The notes: a model not told the origin generated them from the letters alone. 61,996 bases of DNA from Nocardia concava NBRC 100430 (GCF_000308815.1 NZ_BAFX01000110.1:1-61996), one strand, 5' to 3'; shown: positions 31,844-40,898, counted from the first letter of the stretch. Translations and numbers: made by a program.

Positions 31844-33304
31844 ATGGCATCCGTAGTAGAGGCCCCCGAAACCACCTTCACCTTCCAGAGACGGGGACGG
31901 TGGATCGACCACTGGGAACCGGATAACGCTGAATTCTGGGAAAACGGCGGAAAACAAACCGCCCGCAAGAATCTGATCTTCTCGGTCTTCGCCGAAAATC
32001 TGGGATTCAGCATCTGGGTCATCTGGGCCAGCATCGTGACCGCGATGGGCTCGGCCGGATTCGCCTTCCTGGGCGCGAAGAATCCGGACGCGGTGAACAA
32101 CGCCCTGCTGCTCACCTCCACCCCCACCCTGGTCGGCGCGGCGCTGCGCATCCCCTACACCTTCGCCATCCCGCGCTTCGGCGGCCGCGCCTTCACCGCC
32201 TTCAGCGCCGCCATGCTGCTGATCCCCACCCTGGGCATCGCCTACTTCATCAACCACCCGAGCACCCCCATGTGGGTGTTCATGGTGCTGGCGGCCCTCG
32301 CCGGTGTCGGCGGCGGGAACTTCTCGTCCTCGATGGCGAACATCAACTTCTTCTTCCCCGAGGGCAAGAAGGGTGCGGCGCTGGGCATCAATGCCGCGGG
32401 CGGCAATCTCGGTGTGGCACAGACCCAGTTGTTCGTGCCGCTGCTGATCACCCTGGGCACCCACATCTTCGCCAAGAACCCGGGCGGCTACCGCTTCGGC
32501 ATCACCCTCGCCGTGCTGGTGTGGATTCCGTTCATCCTGATCGCGTTGTTCGGCGCGCTGTGCTACATGGATTCGCTCTCGGGCGCGAAATCCGATGGCA
32601 CGTCCTACAAGAAGGCGCTCGTCAACCGGCACACCTGGGTGATGGCGGTCCTCTACATCGGCACCTTCGGCTCGTTCATCGGCTTCTCCTTCGCCTTCCC
32701 CACCCTGCTCAAGGCCAACTTCCCGAGCCTGGCCAAGATCGGCTGGATGGGCACGCTGGGCAACCTCGCCTTCCTTGGCGCGCTCGTCGGATCCATGAGC
32801 CGGCCGTTCGGCGGCTGGATCGCCGACAAGCTCACCGGCGCGAAGATCACCCTGTACGTGTTCGGCGGGATGGCGGTCTCGGCCGCGCTCATCGTGGCGT
32901 CGCTGTCGGCCAAGAGCTTTCCGCTCTACCTGATCTCGTTCCTGCTGCTGTTCGTGTTCAGCGGCATCGGCAACGGGTCGACCTACCGGATGATTCCGAT
33001 GATCTTCACCGCCGAGGCGCGCAAGCACGCCTCGGAGACCGGGCAGGACATCGGTGAGGCGCTGGTGTCCGCGAAGCGGCAGGCGGGTGCGGCCATCGGT
33101 GTGATCGGCGCGATCGGCGCCGCGGGCGGGTGGGTGCTGCAGCAGGCGCTGCGGCTGTCGAATACGCACTACCACACCATGAATCCCGCGTTCTGGGGTT
33201 ACGTCGTGGCCTACCTGGCCATGGGTGCGCTGTGCTGGTGGTTCTACCTGCGGTCCTCCTTCGCGGTCGGACGCGCGCCCTCGCTGGCGCACGCCAACGT
33301 GTAG
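31844..33304 (+). CDS. second NarK-type nitrate/nitrite transporter
   Basis: A 486-aa NNP-family transporter with twelve helices. Signatures are V-G-G-G-N-F-S-S-S-M-A-N-I and G-I-N-A-A-G-G-N-L-G-V, plus R-I-P-Y-T; the N terminus reads R-W-I-D-H-W-E-P-D-N-A-E-F-W. It is a clear paralogue of the narK at 27847 but diverged, with a longer loop after the first helix. GAGAGGA lies nine bases before the ATG. It has its own 174-bp upstream region, no adjacent reductase and a terminator downstream. It may act as a nitrite exporter or a second uptake route with different affinity. Confidence 0.93.
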   Translation: MASVVEAPETTFTFQRRGRWIDHWEPDNAEFWENGGKQTARKNLIFSVFAENLGFSIWVIWASIVTAMGSAGFAFLGAKNPDAVNNALLLTSTPTLVGAALRIPYTFAIPRFGGRAFTAFSAAMLLIPTLGIAYFINHPSTPMWVFMVLAALAGVGGGNFSSSMANINFFFPEGKKGAALGINAAGGNLGVAQTQLFVPLLITLGTHIFAKNPGGYRFGITLAVLVWIPFILIALFGALCYMDSLSGAKSDGTSYKKALVNRHTWVMAVLYIGTFGSFIGFSFAFPTLLKANFPSLAKIGWMGTLGNLAFLGALVGSMSRPFGGWIADKLTGAKITLYVFGGMAVSAALIVASLSAKSFPLYLISFLLLFVFSGIGNGSTYRMIPMIFTAEARKHASETGQDIGEALVSAKRQAGAAIGVIGAIGAAGGWVLQQALRLSNTHYHTMNPAFWGYVVAYLAMGALCWWFYLRSSFAVGRAPSLAHANV

Positions 33305-33371
33305 GAGCCCAACGCTCGAAAGCTTTGGGAGCCACGGTCTCTCAAGGGCTCCCCACCCCTCGGGGAGCGCG

Positions 33372-33406
33372 AAGGCCGCGCCGGATTCGTCGCCCGGCGC
33401 GGCCTT
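33372..33406. terminator. bidirectional terminator
   Basis: aaggccgcgccgg (33372-33384) pairs perfectly with ccggcgcggcctt (33394-33406) across a 9-nt loop, and the stem can extend past a one-base bulge. It lies between the convergent stops of narK2 (33304) and the TIGR02569 gene (33446). Confidence 0.85.
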
Positions 33407-33445
33407 TCGCCTGTTCGGCACAGCCTTTCGTTCGTTCTGACAGAG

Positions 33446-34297
33446 TTAGAGCAGCAGGCGGATCATGTCCGCGGTCCGGGCCAGGCCCGGGAACGCCTCG
33501 GGCGTGGAACGCGGGTGCAGGGCGTGCACGGCGAGCCGGAACATGACCGCGCGCACCAGCATCTGCGGCCATTCGGGCAGGTCACGCCAGCGGTCGAGCA
33601 GGCCGTCATCGGCGCCGCCCCAGGACAGGGCGTCCACCACGATGACCGCCGCGGCCCACGGCGCGGGCCGCCAGTACGGGGTGATGTCGGTGAGGCCCGG
33701 CGCGAAATTGCCGGAGAACAGGACGGTTCCGAACAAGTCCCCGTGCACCAGCTGCGAGGGCGTGACCACCGGTTTGCGCAGGGTCGAGAGCTGGGTGATC
33801 AGGGTCAGGCTGCGGTCGCCGTCGGGTGAGGTGGCGGGCAGCAGGCCGCCCATCTTGAGGCTGCGCAGCGGAACCGCTTCCCACGCAGCGCGATCCGCGG
33901 CCGCGAAGACGTCCACATCCACCCAGGGGGCGACCGGCTGCGCGGCCAGGAAGCGGGGGCGTTCGAGCTTCGCGGTCACCTGGTGTAGTCGCAGGGACAG
34001 CGAAACGACCTCGTCGTGGCGGGGTTCGGGGACACCTTCGAGATAGGTGTCGGCGCGCCAACCGGATACGACATACCGCCCATCGGTGGCGCGGACCGGG
34101 CGGGCCAGGCGAATGCCGTCCACCCGCAGCGTCTCGCGCACCTTGGCGGACCAGGCCGCGCGCGCGTGATCGGTGACCGGGCTCAGCACCACGTCACCCA
34201 GTCGCCAGCCACCGTCCCAGTTCCCGAGCGGAACCGGCGCTTCCTCGCGCAACCCGAAGGTCGAGCGCACATGCTCAGGAGGCTCCACAGCAGTCAT
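33446..34297 (-). CDS. TIGR02569 family actinobacterial protein (aminoglycoside-phosphotransferase-like fold)
   Basis: A 283-aa protein opening P-P-E-H-V-R-S-T-F-G-L, with G-G-W-R-L-G-D-V-V-L-S-P and V-S-G-W-R-A-D-T-Y-L-E-G. The kinase-like catalytic region is L-V-H-G-D-L-F-G-T-V-L-F, and the end has W-G-G-A-D-D-G-L-L-D-R-W. The H-G-D motif recalls APH-type kinases, although the usual loop Asn is replaced (F-G-T), so activity is doubtful. Start ATG 34297 is preferred over an upstream extension. Homologues sit next to moeZ in Mycobacterium (Rv3205c beside Rv3206c, from memory), as here. The function is unknown. Confidence 0.88.
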   Translation of the reverse strand: MTAVEPPEHVRSTFGLREEAPVPLGNWDGGWRLGDVVLSPVTDHARAAWSAKVRETLRVDGIRLARPVRATDGRYVVSGWRADTYLEGVPEPRHDEVVSLSLRLHQVTAKLERPRFLAAQPVAPWVDVDVFAAADRAAWEAVPLRSLKMGGLLPATSPDGDRSLTLITQLSTLRKPVVTPSQLVHGDLFGTVLFSGNFAPGLTDITPYWRPAPWAAAVIVVDALSWGGADDGLLDRWRDLPEWPQMLVRAVMFRLAVHALHPRSTPEAFPGLARTADMIRLLL

Positions 34298-34451
34298 GGT
34301 CACGCGCGTACGGTACCGCCGTAAAGACGCGGGAATCAGACGCCACACCGGTAACAGACCAGCTGGCACCAAGTCGATAAGTTGCCCAGAATTTTGCCCG
34401 GAAAGACCGGGTGTCGGGGTCCGAAAGCCAAGCTCCCGAACCCCGATTCAC

Positions 34452-35636
34452 TCAGTACACGGGAAGCGACGGATCAACCTGGTTGGCCCAGGCGATGATT
34501 CCGCCCTGCAAATGCGTGGCATCGGCGAAGCCCGCGTTCTTCAGGGCGGCGAGCGCCTCGGCGGAGCGGATTCCGGTCTTGCAGTGCAACACGATCGGGG
34601 TGTTCTGCGGCAGCTCGACCAGGGCCTCACCGGAGAGGATGCGGTCCTTGGGAATCAGGGTCGCGCCCTCGATGCGGACGATGTCCCACTCGACCGGTTC
34701 GCGGACGTCGATGATGGCGACGTCCTTGCCCGCGTCCAGCATGTCCTTCAGCTCACGCGCGGTGATCGTGGAACCGATCGCGGCGGCCTGGCCCTCCTCC
34801 GAGACCACGCCGCAGAAGGCGTCGTAGTCGATGAGTTCGGTGATGGGCTGGCGTTCGGGATCGCGGCGCAGCTTGATGGTCCGGTAGGACATGTCCAATG
34901 CGTCGTAGACCATCAGACGGCCCAGCAGCGGGTCGCCGATGCCGGTGATCAGCTTGATCGCCTCGGTCACCATGATCGAGCCGATCGAGGCGCACAGCAC
35001 GCCCAGCACGCCGCCCTCGGCGCAGGAGGGGACCATGCCCGGCGGCGGGGCCTCGGGGTAGAGATCGCGGTAGTTGATGCCGCGGCCGTCGGGGGCGTCC
35101 TCCCAGAAGACCGAGACCTGGCCCTCGAAGCGGTAGATCGAGCCCCACACGTACGGCTTGCCCGCCAGCACGGCGGCGTCGTTGACCAGGTAGCGGGTGG
35201 CGAAGTTGTCGGTGCCGTCGACGATCAGGTCGTACTGACGGAACAGCTCGATGGCGTTGTCGGGCTCGAGGCGAATCTTGTGCAGCTCCACATTGATTCC
35301 GGAGTTGATCTCCAGGATCGAGTCGCGGGCGCTGTCGGCCTTGGAGCGGCCGATATCGGATTCGCCGTGAATGATCTGGCGCTGCAGGTTGGAGGCGTCG
35401 ACCTCGTCGAACTCGACGATGCCCAGCGTGCCCACGCCCGCGGCGGCCAGGTACAGCAGCGCCGGGGAGCCGAGCCCGCCCGCGCCGATCACCAGCACGC
35501 GCGCGTTCTTCAAGCGTTTCTGCCCGACCGTGCCCAGGTCGGGAATGATCAGGTGGCGGCTGTAGCGGGCGACCTCGTCGCGGGTCAGCTCCGCCGCCGG
35601 CTCCACCAGGGGCGGCAGGGAGGGATGCGATGACAC
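34452..35636 (-). CDS. moeZ: adenylyltransferase/sulfurtransferase MoeZ
   Basis: A 394-residue fusion of a ThiF/MoeB adenylyltransferase (ATP loop G-A-G-G-L-G-S at 51-57, R-Q-I-I-H, catalytic-region Cys about 205 in P-S-C-A-E-G-G-V-L-G) with a C-terminal rhodanese domain. The rhodanese active-site loop is H-C-K-T-G-I-R-S, with Cys about 352. It adenylates and thiocarboxylates the C terminus of small sulfur carrier proteins (MoaD, CysO, ThiS types) for molybdopterin, cysteine or thioamide synthesis. The start ATG is preceded by 181 bp with no gene. It lies next to the TIGR02569 gene as in mycobacteria. Confidence 0.96.
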   Translation of the reverse strand: MSSHPSLPPLVEPAAELTRDEVARYSRHLIIPDLGTVGQKRLKNARVLVIGAGGLGSPALLYLAAAGVGTLGIVEFDEVDASNLQRQIIHGESDIGRSKADSARDSILEINSGINVELHKIRLEPDNAIELFRQYDLIVDGTDNFATRYLVNDAAVLAGKPYVWGSIYRFEGQVSVFWEDAPDGRGINYRDLYPEAPPPGMVPSCAEGGVLGVLCASIGSIMVTEAIKLITGIGDPLLGRLMVYDALDMSYRTIKLRRDPERQPITELIDYDAFCGVVSEEGQAAAIGSTITARELKDMLDAGKDVAIIDVREPVEWDIVRIEGATLIPKDRILSGEALVELPQNTPIVLHCKTGIRSAEALAALKNAGFADATHLQGGIIAWANQVDPSLPVY

Positions 35637-35758
35637 GTCTTCGGACTCCTCAATCGAATTCGCCGGATACTCGCGGCCACTTCTGCAACACCGGGGCGCG
35701 CGGCGTTCTTCCCCAGCCTAAGGGAGATTCAACTCGTCCCTGAAACCCCTAAAGAATT

Positions 35759-35775
35759 GAGGGGCTCCGCCCCTC
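35759..35775 (-). terminator. terminator after the ECF sigma gene
   Basis: gaggggc (35759-35765) and gcccctc (35769-35775) close a 3-nt loop. On the minus strand the hairpin is followed by AATTCTTTAGG. It lies 42 bp after the sigma factor stop. Confidence 0.7.
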
Positions 35776-35817
35776 GAACCCCGGAAATCGCGGGGCTCCG
35801 GGCGGCCTGGACCGGGG

Positions 35818-36771
35818 TCACAGCCAGGCGGGGAGGCCGAAGAAGCGGAACAGGTCCGGGTCGTGGAACAGATCCATGCGGGCGATGCCGTCGCCGTCGA
35901 GGGTGAGGATGTGCAGGTTGGCCGCCTCGAAGACGTCGCCGCCGCGTCGGACGTAGGCGGCCACGGCGGGGCGGCCGTTGGCGCGGGTGGGGAGCAGCCG
36001 GAACGCCTCGCCGCGGGTGAAGACGCGGGTCATGAAGGCCGCCACGGCATCGCGGCCCAGGAACCAGGCCAGGAACGGCGGCATCTGCAGCAGGGCGTCC
36101 TCGCGCAGGATGCGCTTGAGGGCGTCCACGTCCATGGATTCGAAGGCCTCGACGTAGCGGTCCAGCAGTGCGCGCTGCTCGGCATCGGCGAGCTCCGCCG
36201 GTGCGGCCTCGAGCCCGGCCAAACCCGCATGCGCCCGCTGCAGGGCGCTGTTGACGGCCGCGGTGCTGGTCTCGAGCAGACCGGCCACCTCGTTCGCCCG
36301 CAGCGCCAGCACATCGCGGAGAATCAGCACCGCCCGCTGCATCGGCGGAAGATGCTGCAGCGCGGCCACGAACGCCAGCCGCACACTCTCCCGGGCCGCG
36401 ACCACCGCCGCCGGATCGCCCTCCCCGAGCAACGCGTCCGGAAACGGCTCCAGCCAAGGCAATTCGGGCGACTTCTCCAGATGCCCCGGCCCGACCACCG
36501 GATTCGGCTCCGCCAAATCCACCGGCAACGCCCGCCGCTCCGCCGTCTTCAACGCCGTCAAACACACATTCGTGGCGATCCGATACAACCACGTCCGAAT
36601 CGAAGCCCGTTGCGGGTCATACGATTCCGCCGCCTTCCAGGCCCGAACCTGAATCTCCTGCACCAGATCCTCCGCATCATGCAGCGACCCGGTCATCCGA
36701 TAGCAGTAAGCCAGCAATTCCGAGCGATGCGATTCAGCGACGGCGACCACGTCGTCGACAACAGCGGTCAT
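35818..36771 (-). CDS. ECF RNA polymerase sigma factor with C-terminal SnoaL-like domain (SigG/ECF56-like)
   Basis: A 317-aa sigma factor. Region 2: LLAYCYRMTGSLHDAEDLVQ, E-I-Q-V-R-A-W-K and S-I-R-T-W-L-Y-R-I-A-T-N-V-C-L. Region 4: L-P-P-M-Q-R-A-V-L-I-L-R-D-V-L-A-L-R-A-N-E-V-A-G-L-L. An NTF2/SnoaL_2 domain of ~115 residues is fused behind it (Y-V-E-A-F-E-S-M-D-V-D-A-L, G-R-D-A-V-A-A-F-M, L-D-G-D-G-I-A-R-M-D-L-F). In such groups the extra domain replaces an anti-sigma factor as regulator. None is nearby. It is divergent from a DHA2 exporter, a possible target. This pair interrupts the moeZ-DUF3152 order known from mycobacteria. Confidence 0.93.
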   Translation of the reverse strand: MTAVVDDVVAVAESHRSELLAYCYRMTGSLHDAEDLVQEIQVRAWKAAESYDPQRASIRTWLYRIATNVCLTALKTAERRALPVDLAEPNPVVGPGHLEKSPELPWLEPFPDALLGEGDPAAVVAARESVRLAFVAALQHLPPMQRAVLILRDVLALRANEVAGLLETSTAAVNSALQRAHAGLAGLEAAPAELADAEQRALLDRYVEAFESMDVDALKRILREDALLQMPPFLAWFLGRDAVAAFMTRVFTRGEAFRLLPTRANGRPAVAAYVRRGGDVFEAANLHILTLDGDGIARMDLFHDPDLFRFFGLPAWL

Positions 36772-36877
36772 CCCACCTTGCTAGCACGCCCCCGCCCCAC
36801 CGTCGAGCGATGAGTTTTCGCGGGGCGGTGAGTACGTATCTGCGACACCCTCGGATCATCTTCGGAAGGTCAAAATC

Positions 36878-38284
36878 ATGACCACGCATCAACGGTGGAC
36901 GCTCGCCCTTGCCTCGGTGGCGTCCTTGATGGTGGGGCTCGACGCGCTCGTCGTGACCACCGCGCTCAATACGATTCGCGTCAAACTCGGAGCGTCGCTG
37001 GAGGCGCTCGGGTGGACGCTCAACTCATACACACTCGCATTGGCCGTGCTGCTGCTGACCGCGGCGGTGCTCGGCGATCGGTTCGGGCGGCGGAATCTGC
37101 TCGTCACGGGGCTGGTGCTGTTCACCGCGGCATCGGCGGCCTGCGCGCTGTGCACCGATATCGGCTGGCTGATCGCGGCGCGGGCGGTGCAGGGCGTCGG
37201 GGCGGCGATGATCATGCCCGCGTCGTTCGCGCTGGTCGGAGTGGCCTTCCCGCCCGAGCAGCGAGGCCGGGCCATGGGGATTTTCGCCGGGATCATCGGG
37301 CTGGCCATTCTCGGCGGGCCCGTGGTCGGCGGCGCGGTCGTGCAGGGCCTGACCTGGGAGTGGATCTTCTGGCTGAACGTGCCCATCGGCATTGCGCTGA
37401 TTCCGCTGGTGCGGCGGTTCGTGGCCGAAAGCACCGGGCCCGCACGCCCGGTCGATGCACTCGGGGTGATGCTGTCCGGGCTCGGCGTGCTGGGACTGGT
37501 GATCGGGCTGGTGCGCGGCAACACCAGCGGCTGGACCAGCGCCGAGGTACTGGGCGGACTGATCGGCGGCACGGTGCTGCTGGCGGCCTTCGTCGGATGG
37601 GAACTGCGGGCCCGCGCGCCGATGATTCCCATGGGTCTGTTCACCCATCGCGGGTTCAGCGCCGCCAATCTGGCCGGAATCCTCATGACCGCCGCGCTGT
37701 TCGGCACGGCGTTCTTCTTCGCGCAGTACCTGCAGGCCGGATTGCACAACAGCCCGCTCGGCTCGGGAGTGCGACTGCTGCCCTGGACCGCAACACTTTT
37801 CGTCATCGCGCCGCTCTCCGGCACGTACATGAGCCGGATCGGTGAGCGACGGTTGATCGTGGGCGGACTACTGGTCGCGGCGACGGGCTTCGGCTGGATC
37901 GCGCTCGCGGCGGGAACCGGGGCCGGATACCCGGCGCTGATCGTGCCCATGCTGCTGGCCGGAGTCGGCATCTCGGCCGCCATGCCCGCCGTGCAGAACT
38001 CGGCCATCAGCTCGGTCGGGCCGGAATCCATCGGCACCGCCTCGGGCATCTACAACGCCAGCCGCCAGCTGGGCGGCAGTCTCGGAATCGCGATCACCTC
38101 AGCGGTTTTCACCGTCGCGGGCGGCTACACCTCGACCACGGCCGTCCAGCACGGCTTCCGCGCCGCGATCCTCGCCACGGCGGCCAGCGCGGGCCTCGGC
38201 GCGCTCGCGGGGCTGGGTGTCATTGCGCGGCAGCGGGTTTCCGCCAAGCCCACGACTGCACCGGTCCCCGTTGCGGCGGCGTAA
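36878..38284 (+). CDS. MFS drug exporter, DHA2 (EmrB/QacA) family
   Basis: A 468-residue transporter with fourteen hydrophobic segments. Signatures: M-V-G-L-D-A-L-V-V-T-T-A-L-N-T-I (helix 1), L-G-D-R-F-G-R-R-N-L-L (motif A), R-A-V-Q-G-V-G-A-A-M-I-M-P-A (motif B), G-P-V-V-G-G (motif C). It carries a short Pro/Val/Ala tail. The proton-coupled export substrate is unknown. It is divergent from the ECF sigma gene and may be under its control, but I could not identify a matching promoter. Confidence 0.93.
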   Translation: MTTHQRWTLALASVASLMVGLDALVVTTALNTIRVKLGASLEALGWTLNSYTLALAVLLLTAAVLGDRFGRRNLLVTGLVLFTAASAACALCTDIGWLIAARAVQGVGAAMIMPASFALVGVAFPPEQRGRAMGIFAGIIGLAILGGPVVGGAVVQGLTWEWIFWLNVPIGIALIPLVRRFVAESTGPARPVDALGVMLSGLGVLGLVIGLVRGNTSGWTSAEVLGGLIGGTVLLAAFVGWELRARAPMIPMGLFTHRGFSAANLAGILMTAALFGTAFFFAQYLQAGLHNSPLGSGVRLLPWTATLFVIAPLSGTYMSRIGERRLIVGGLLVAATGFGWIALAAGTGAGYPALIVPMLLAGVGISAAMPAVQNSAISSVGPESIGTASGIYNASRQLGGSLGIAITSAVFTVAGGYTSTTAVQHGFRAAILATAASAGLGALAGLGVIARQRVSAKPTTAPVPVAAA

Positions 38285-38396
38285 TCCCCCGCCGTCGGCG
38301 CAACCCCCTATCCGCTATTCCGACGTGCCCTGCGGCGCGCCGGAATTCGGCGTGTCAGCGCGCGATCTCGGGTGTCCCCCACGCCCATTTCGCGAT

Positions 38397-39542
38397 TCAG
38401 CCGCGCGGATAGGGCCAGGGGTTGAAGCGGCAGGTTTTGCCGTCCATGGGGACGACGCCCTCGGGGTCCAGTTTCGCGATGTCGTTGTTCTTGATGCCGA
38501 AGGTCTGCTGCATCATGACCGGGGCCAGGCCGCCGTCGATCTCGCACGGCTGGTGTTCGTGGTAGCCGATGGCGTGGCCGACTTCGTGGTTGATCTGGTA
38601 CTGCCGGTAGGAGCCGACGTCGCCCTCGTCGGAGAGCGCGCCGCGGACCCAGCGCACCTGGGAGAGCAGGACGCGGCCGAGATCGGCGTTGTAGCAGGAG
38701 GAGTCGACGGGGATCTCGAATCCGCAGGCCTTGCGGGTGGTGTCACGCGAGGTGAGCGAGATGCGGAAGTCCGGATTGCCGGTGTCGACGCGGCGGAAGG
38801 CGAAGCGCGGATCATGGGTCCAGGACTTGGGATTGGCCAGCGTCGCGTCGATCATCTTGCCGATGGCGTCATCGCCGCCGAGGCTGGCGGTGTCCACGCC
38901 GTCCTCCACCTCGACGGTGTAGTTGAAGACGTGCTCGGAACCGGTGCCCACCTGCCCGGTCGTCCCCGGCACCACATGCCAGGTGTCCTTGCCGGTGTCG
39001 GTGTACGCGCCGCCCGCGGGCACCGCACCGGAAGGCAGGTCCGCGGCGTACTTTCCGTCCCCGCGCGGCGCACCGCCGATGATGCCGCTGGGCTTGTCGG
39101 TGTGCTCACTGAAGTGCCCGAAGCCGGGCAGTCCCGCATCGCTGTCGCCGGTGTGGCGCAGGGCGTCCACGGCCACCACGATGGTGATCACCAGCAGCAC
39201 CGGCAGCGCGTAGGCGCGCCAGCCGTAGGTGCTCACGAAACGCCCGAGCGGGCTCTGCTTCTTGGTCTCGCGGTCCGGGCGTTGCCGATTCGGGCCGTCG
39301 GCGGGCGGTGCGGTGGGATCCCAGCGCGCCCGCAGGGGTTGATGCGAGGCGGGTCCTTGCGAAGCGGGTGATACCGACGGGCCGGTCTGCGGTGTGCCGC
39401 TGTCGGAGTACAAACCGAGCGGATCGTAGATCGGCCCGCTGGGTCTTCCCCGTCGCTTGGAGCCGGCGGCTCGCGGCGCACCGGCAGCCACGGGACGGCG
39501 TGAATCCCGCCCGCCGGAATTGCTGCCCCCATGGTCGGTCAC
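38397..39542 (-). CDS. DUF3152 protein: membrane-anchored, with metzincin-type zinc motif
   Basis: A 381-aa protein. The N-terminal ~100 residues are disordered (Gly/Ser/Pro/Arg-rich), followed by one membrane helix (Y-A-L-P-V-L-L-V-I-T-I-V-V-A-V) and an extracytoplasmic DUF3152 domain. That domain contains N-H-E-V-G-H-A-I-G-Y-H-E-H, which matches the metzincin zinc-binding pattern H-E-x-x-H-x-x-G-x-x-H, plus Cys pairs that may form disulfides. The family is annotated only as a DUF; the motif suggests a zinc peptidase. The GTG at 39542 is the likely start. Mycobacterial homologue Rv3207c occupies the same place next to the TetR gene. Confidence 0.88.
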   Translation of the reverse strand: MTDHGGSNSGGRDSRRPVAAGAPRAAGSKRRGRPSGPIYDPLGLYSDSGTPQTGPSVSPASQGPASHQPLRARWDPTAPPADGPNRQRPDRETKKQSPLGRFVSTYGWRAYALPVLLVITIVVAVDALRHTGDSDAGLPGFGHFSEHTDKPSGIIGGAPRGDGKYAADLPSGAVPAGGAYTDTGKDTWHVVPGTTGQVGTGSEHVFNYTVEVEDGVDTASLGGDDAIGKMIDATLANPKSWTHDPRFAFRRVDTGNPDFRISLTSRDTTRKACGFEIPVDSSCYNADLGRVLLSQVRWVRGALSDEGDVGSYRQYQINHEVGHAIGYHEHQPCEIDGGLAPVMMQQTFGIKNNDIAKLDPEGVVPMDGKTCRFNPWPYPRG

Positions 39543-39796
39543 GTCTGACAGACTCTCACAGCGCGGGCTCGAGCACGCGGGCGCCGTCGAGGCCGCTCGT
39601 ATTGCTGCGAGATATCTCACGCTAATGCGGCAGATCTCACAAATCGGAACATGTGCTACACAGTTGTGATCGGCCTCGCATAATCGACGCCACAATATTC
39701 GGAACCTGGATCGGCACCGGCCCCCCGAGCGAGTATCGTTCGGTGGATACCGCCCGGTGACATCCTTCCCGCCGGGAATCAACTGGGAGATCGGAA

Positions 39797-40456
39797 ATGA
39801 CTGACCTCGTGGACCGGATGACTTCGCACCGCATGTCATCCGAGGCGACGAGCAAGCGCGGCACCCGCCTGCCCCGCGAGGCACGCCGTGCCCAGCTACT
39901 CGCCGCAGCCAGCGAGGTCTTCGTCCAACGCGGCTATCACGCCAGCGGCATGGACGAGATCTCGCAGTGCGCCGGTGTGAGCAAACCCGTGCTCTACCAG
40001 CACTTCTCGAGCAAGCTCGAGCTGTACCTGGCGGTGCTGCAGAACTACGTCGACGCGCTGGTCTCCAGCGTGCGCCAGGCGCTGCGCTCCACCACGGACA
40101 ACAAGCAGCGCGTGCGCGCCGCCGTGCAGGCCTACTTCGATTTCGTCGATCACGAAACCCAGGGCTTCCGACTGGTTTTCGAATCCGATCTGACCAATGA
40201 GCCGCAGGTCCAGCGCCGGGTCGAGCAGGCCACCGAGGCGTGCGTGGACGCGGTCTTCGACCTGGTCGCCCACGACTCGGGGCTGGATCCCTACCGCGCC
40301 CGGGTTTTGGCGGTCGGCCTGGTGGGCGCGAGCCAGCTGAGCGCGCGCTACTGGCTGGAGGCGGATCGTCCGATTCCGAAGGATGACGCCGTCGATACGA
40401 CGGTGGCGCTGTGCTGGGGTGGACTCAAGCACGTGCCCCTGCACCCGATCGATTGA
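39797..40456 (+). CDS. TetR family regulator (Rv3208-like)
   Basis: A 219-aa regulator. After a ~25-residue basic N-terminal arm comes the TetR HTH: AQLLAAASEVFVQRGYHASG, M-D-E-I-S-Q-C-A-G-V-S-K-P-V-L-Y-Q-H-F-S-S-K. A helical ligand domain follows with Y-F-D-F-V-D-H-E-T-Q-G-F-R-L-V-F-E-S-D. GGGAG lies upstream of the ATG. It keeps its mycobacterial neighbours (DUF3152 divergent, DUF3107 convergent), so it is probably a core regulator rather than a drug-efflux repressor. No clear palindrome was found upstream. A 254-bp region separates it from the DUF3152 gene. Confidence 0.92.
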   Translation: MTDLVDRMTSHRMSSEATSKRGTRLPREARRAQLLAAASEVFVQRGYHASGMDEISQCAGVSKPVLYQHFSSKLELYLAVLQNYVDALVSSVRQALRSTTDNKQRVRAAVQAYFDFVDHETQGFRLVFESDLTNEPQVQRRVEQATEACVDAVFDLVAHDSGLDPYRARVLAVGLVGASQLSARYWLEADRPIPKDDAVDTTVALCWGGLKHVPLHPID

Positions 40457-40486
40457 GAGAAATTCTCTCTCGCACAGTCAAATAGA

Positions 40487-40519
40487 AATTGCCCCGCCGA
40501 GTTGCTCGGCGGGGCAATT
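40487..40519. terminator. strong bidirectional terminator
   Basis: aattgccccgccgag (40487-40501) and ctcggcggggcaatt (40505-40519) form a perfect 15-bp stem with a ttg loop. A/T-rich ends flank both sides (aatagaaa before, cctttcg after). It lies between the convergent TetR (stop 40456) and DUF3107 (stop 40537) genes. Confidence 0.92.
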
Positions 40520-40536
40520 CCTTTCGTTCGGGAGAT

Positions 40537-40770
40537 TTAGACGGCCGCGAAGCCGACGCGCCCGGAGGACGGGGTGCCGATCTCGACGTAGGCGACCTTG
40601 GAAGCCTGAATCAGGAACTTGCGTCCCTTCTCATCGGTCAGCGCCACGACGCCGCCCTCGCCCGACAGCGCGCCGGTCACGAGCGCCTCGACCTCAGCAG
40701 GGGTCTGCGAGCTGTTGATGATGAGCTCACGCGGGCTATCCGAAATGCCGATCTTGACCTCCACGGCCAA
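40537..40770 (-). CDS. DUF3107 protein (TB9.4 homologue)
   Basis: A 77-residue protein: MAVEVKIGISDSPRELIINS, then E-V-E-A-L-V, L-T-D-E-K-G-R-K-F-L-I-Q-A-S-K-V-A-Y-V-E-I-G and R-V-G-F. This is the actinobacterial DUF3107 family known in M. tuberculosis as TB9.4 (Rv3208A), a small cytoplasmic protein found in culture filtrate. Its biochemical function is unknown. Length and position, convergent with the TetR gene, are both conserved. Confidence 0.93.
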   Translation of the reverse strand: MAVEVKIGISDSPRELIINSSQTPAEVEALVTGALSGEGGVVALTDEKGRKFLIQASKVAYVEIGTPSSGRVGFAAV

Positions 40771-40898
40771 CCTCCGAACCTAGAGTCCTGTGATGTCTTT
40801 GATCAGGTTAGTGGAGCCGGGACAGCGCCCGGCGGCCACCGCCTGCGCTGTCAGCGAACAAGTACGGGAGCGCCGCTCTCAGCACAGGCGGAACAATC

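Noticed and set aside
31757..33421. Minus-strand 554-codon frame opposite the second narK
   Set aside because: Antisense shadow of a membrane protein gene; highly charged text with no family.
33446..34297. Calling the TIGR02569 protein an active aminoglycoside phosphotransferase
   Set aside because: The H-G-D motif is present, but the catalytic-loop Asn is replaced and the conserved genomic context does not suggest drug resistance.
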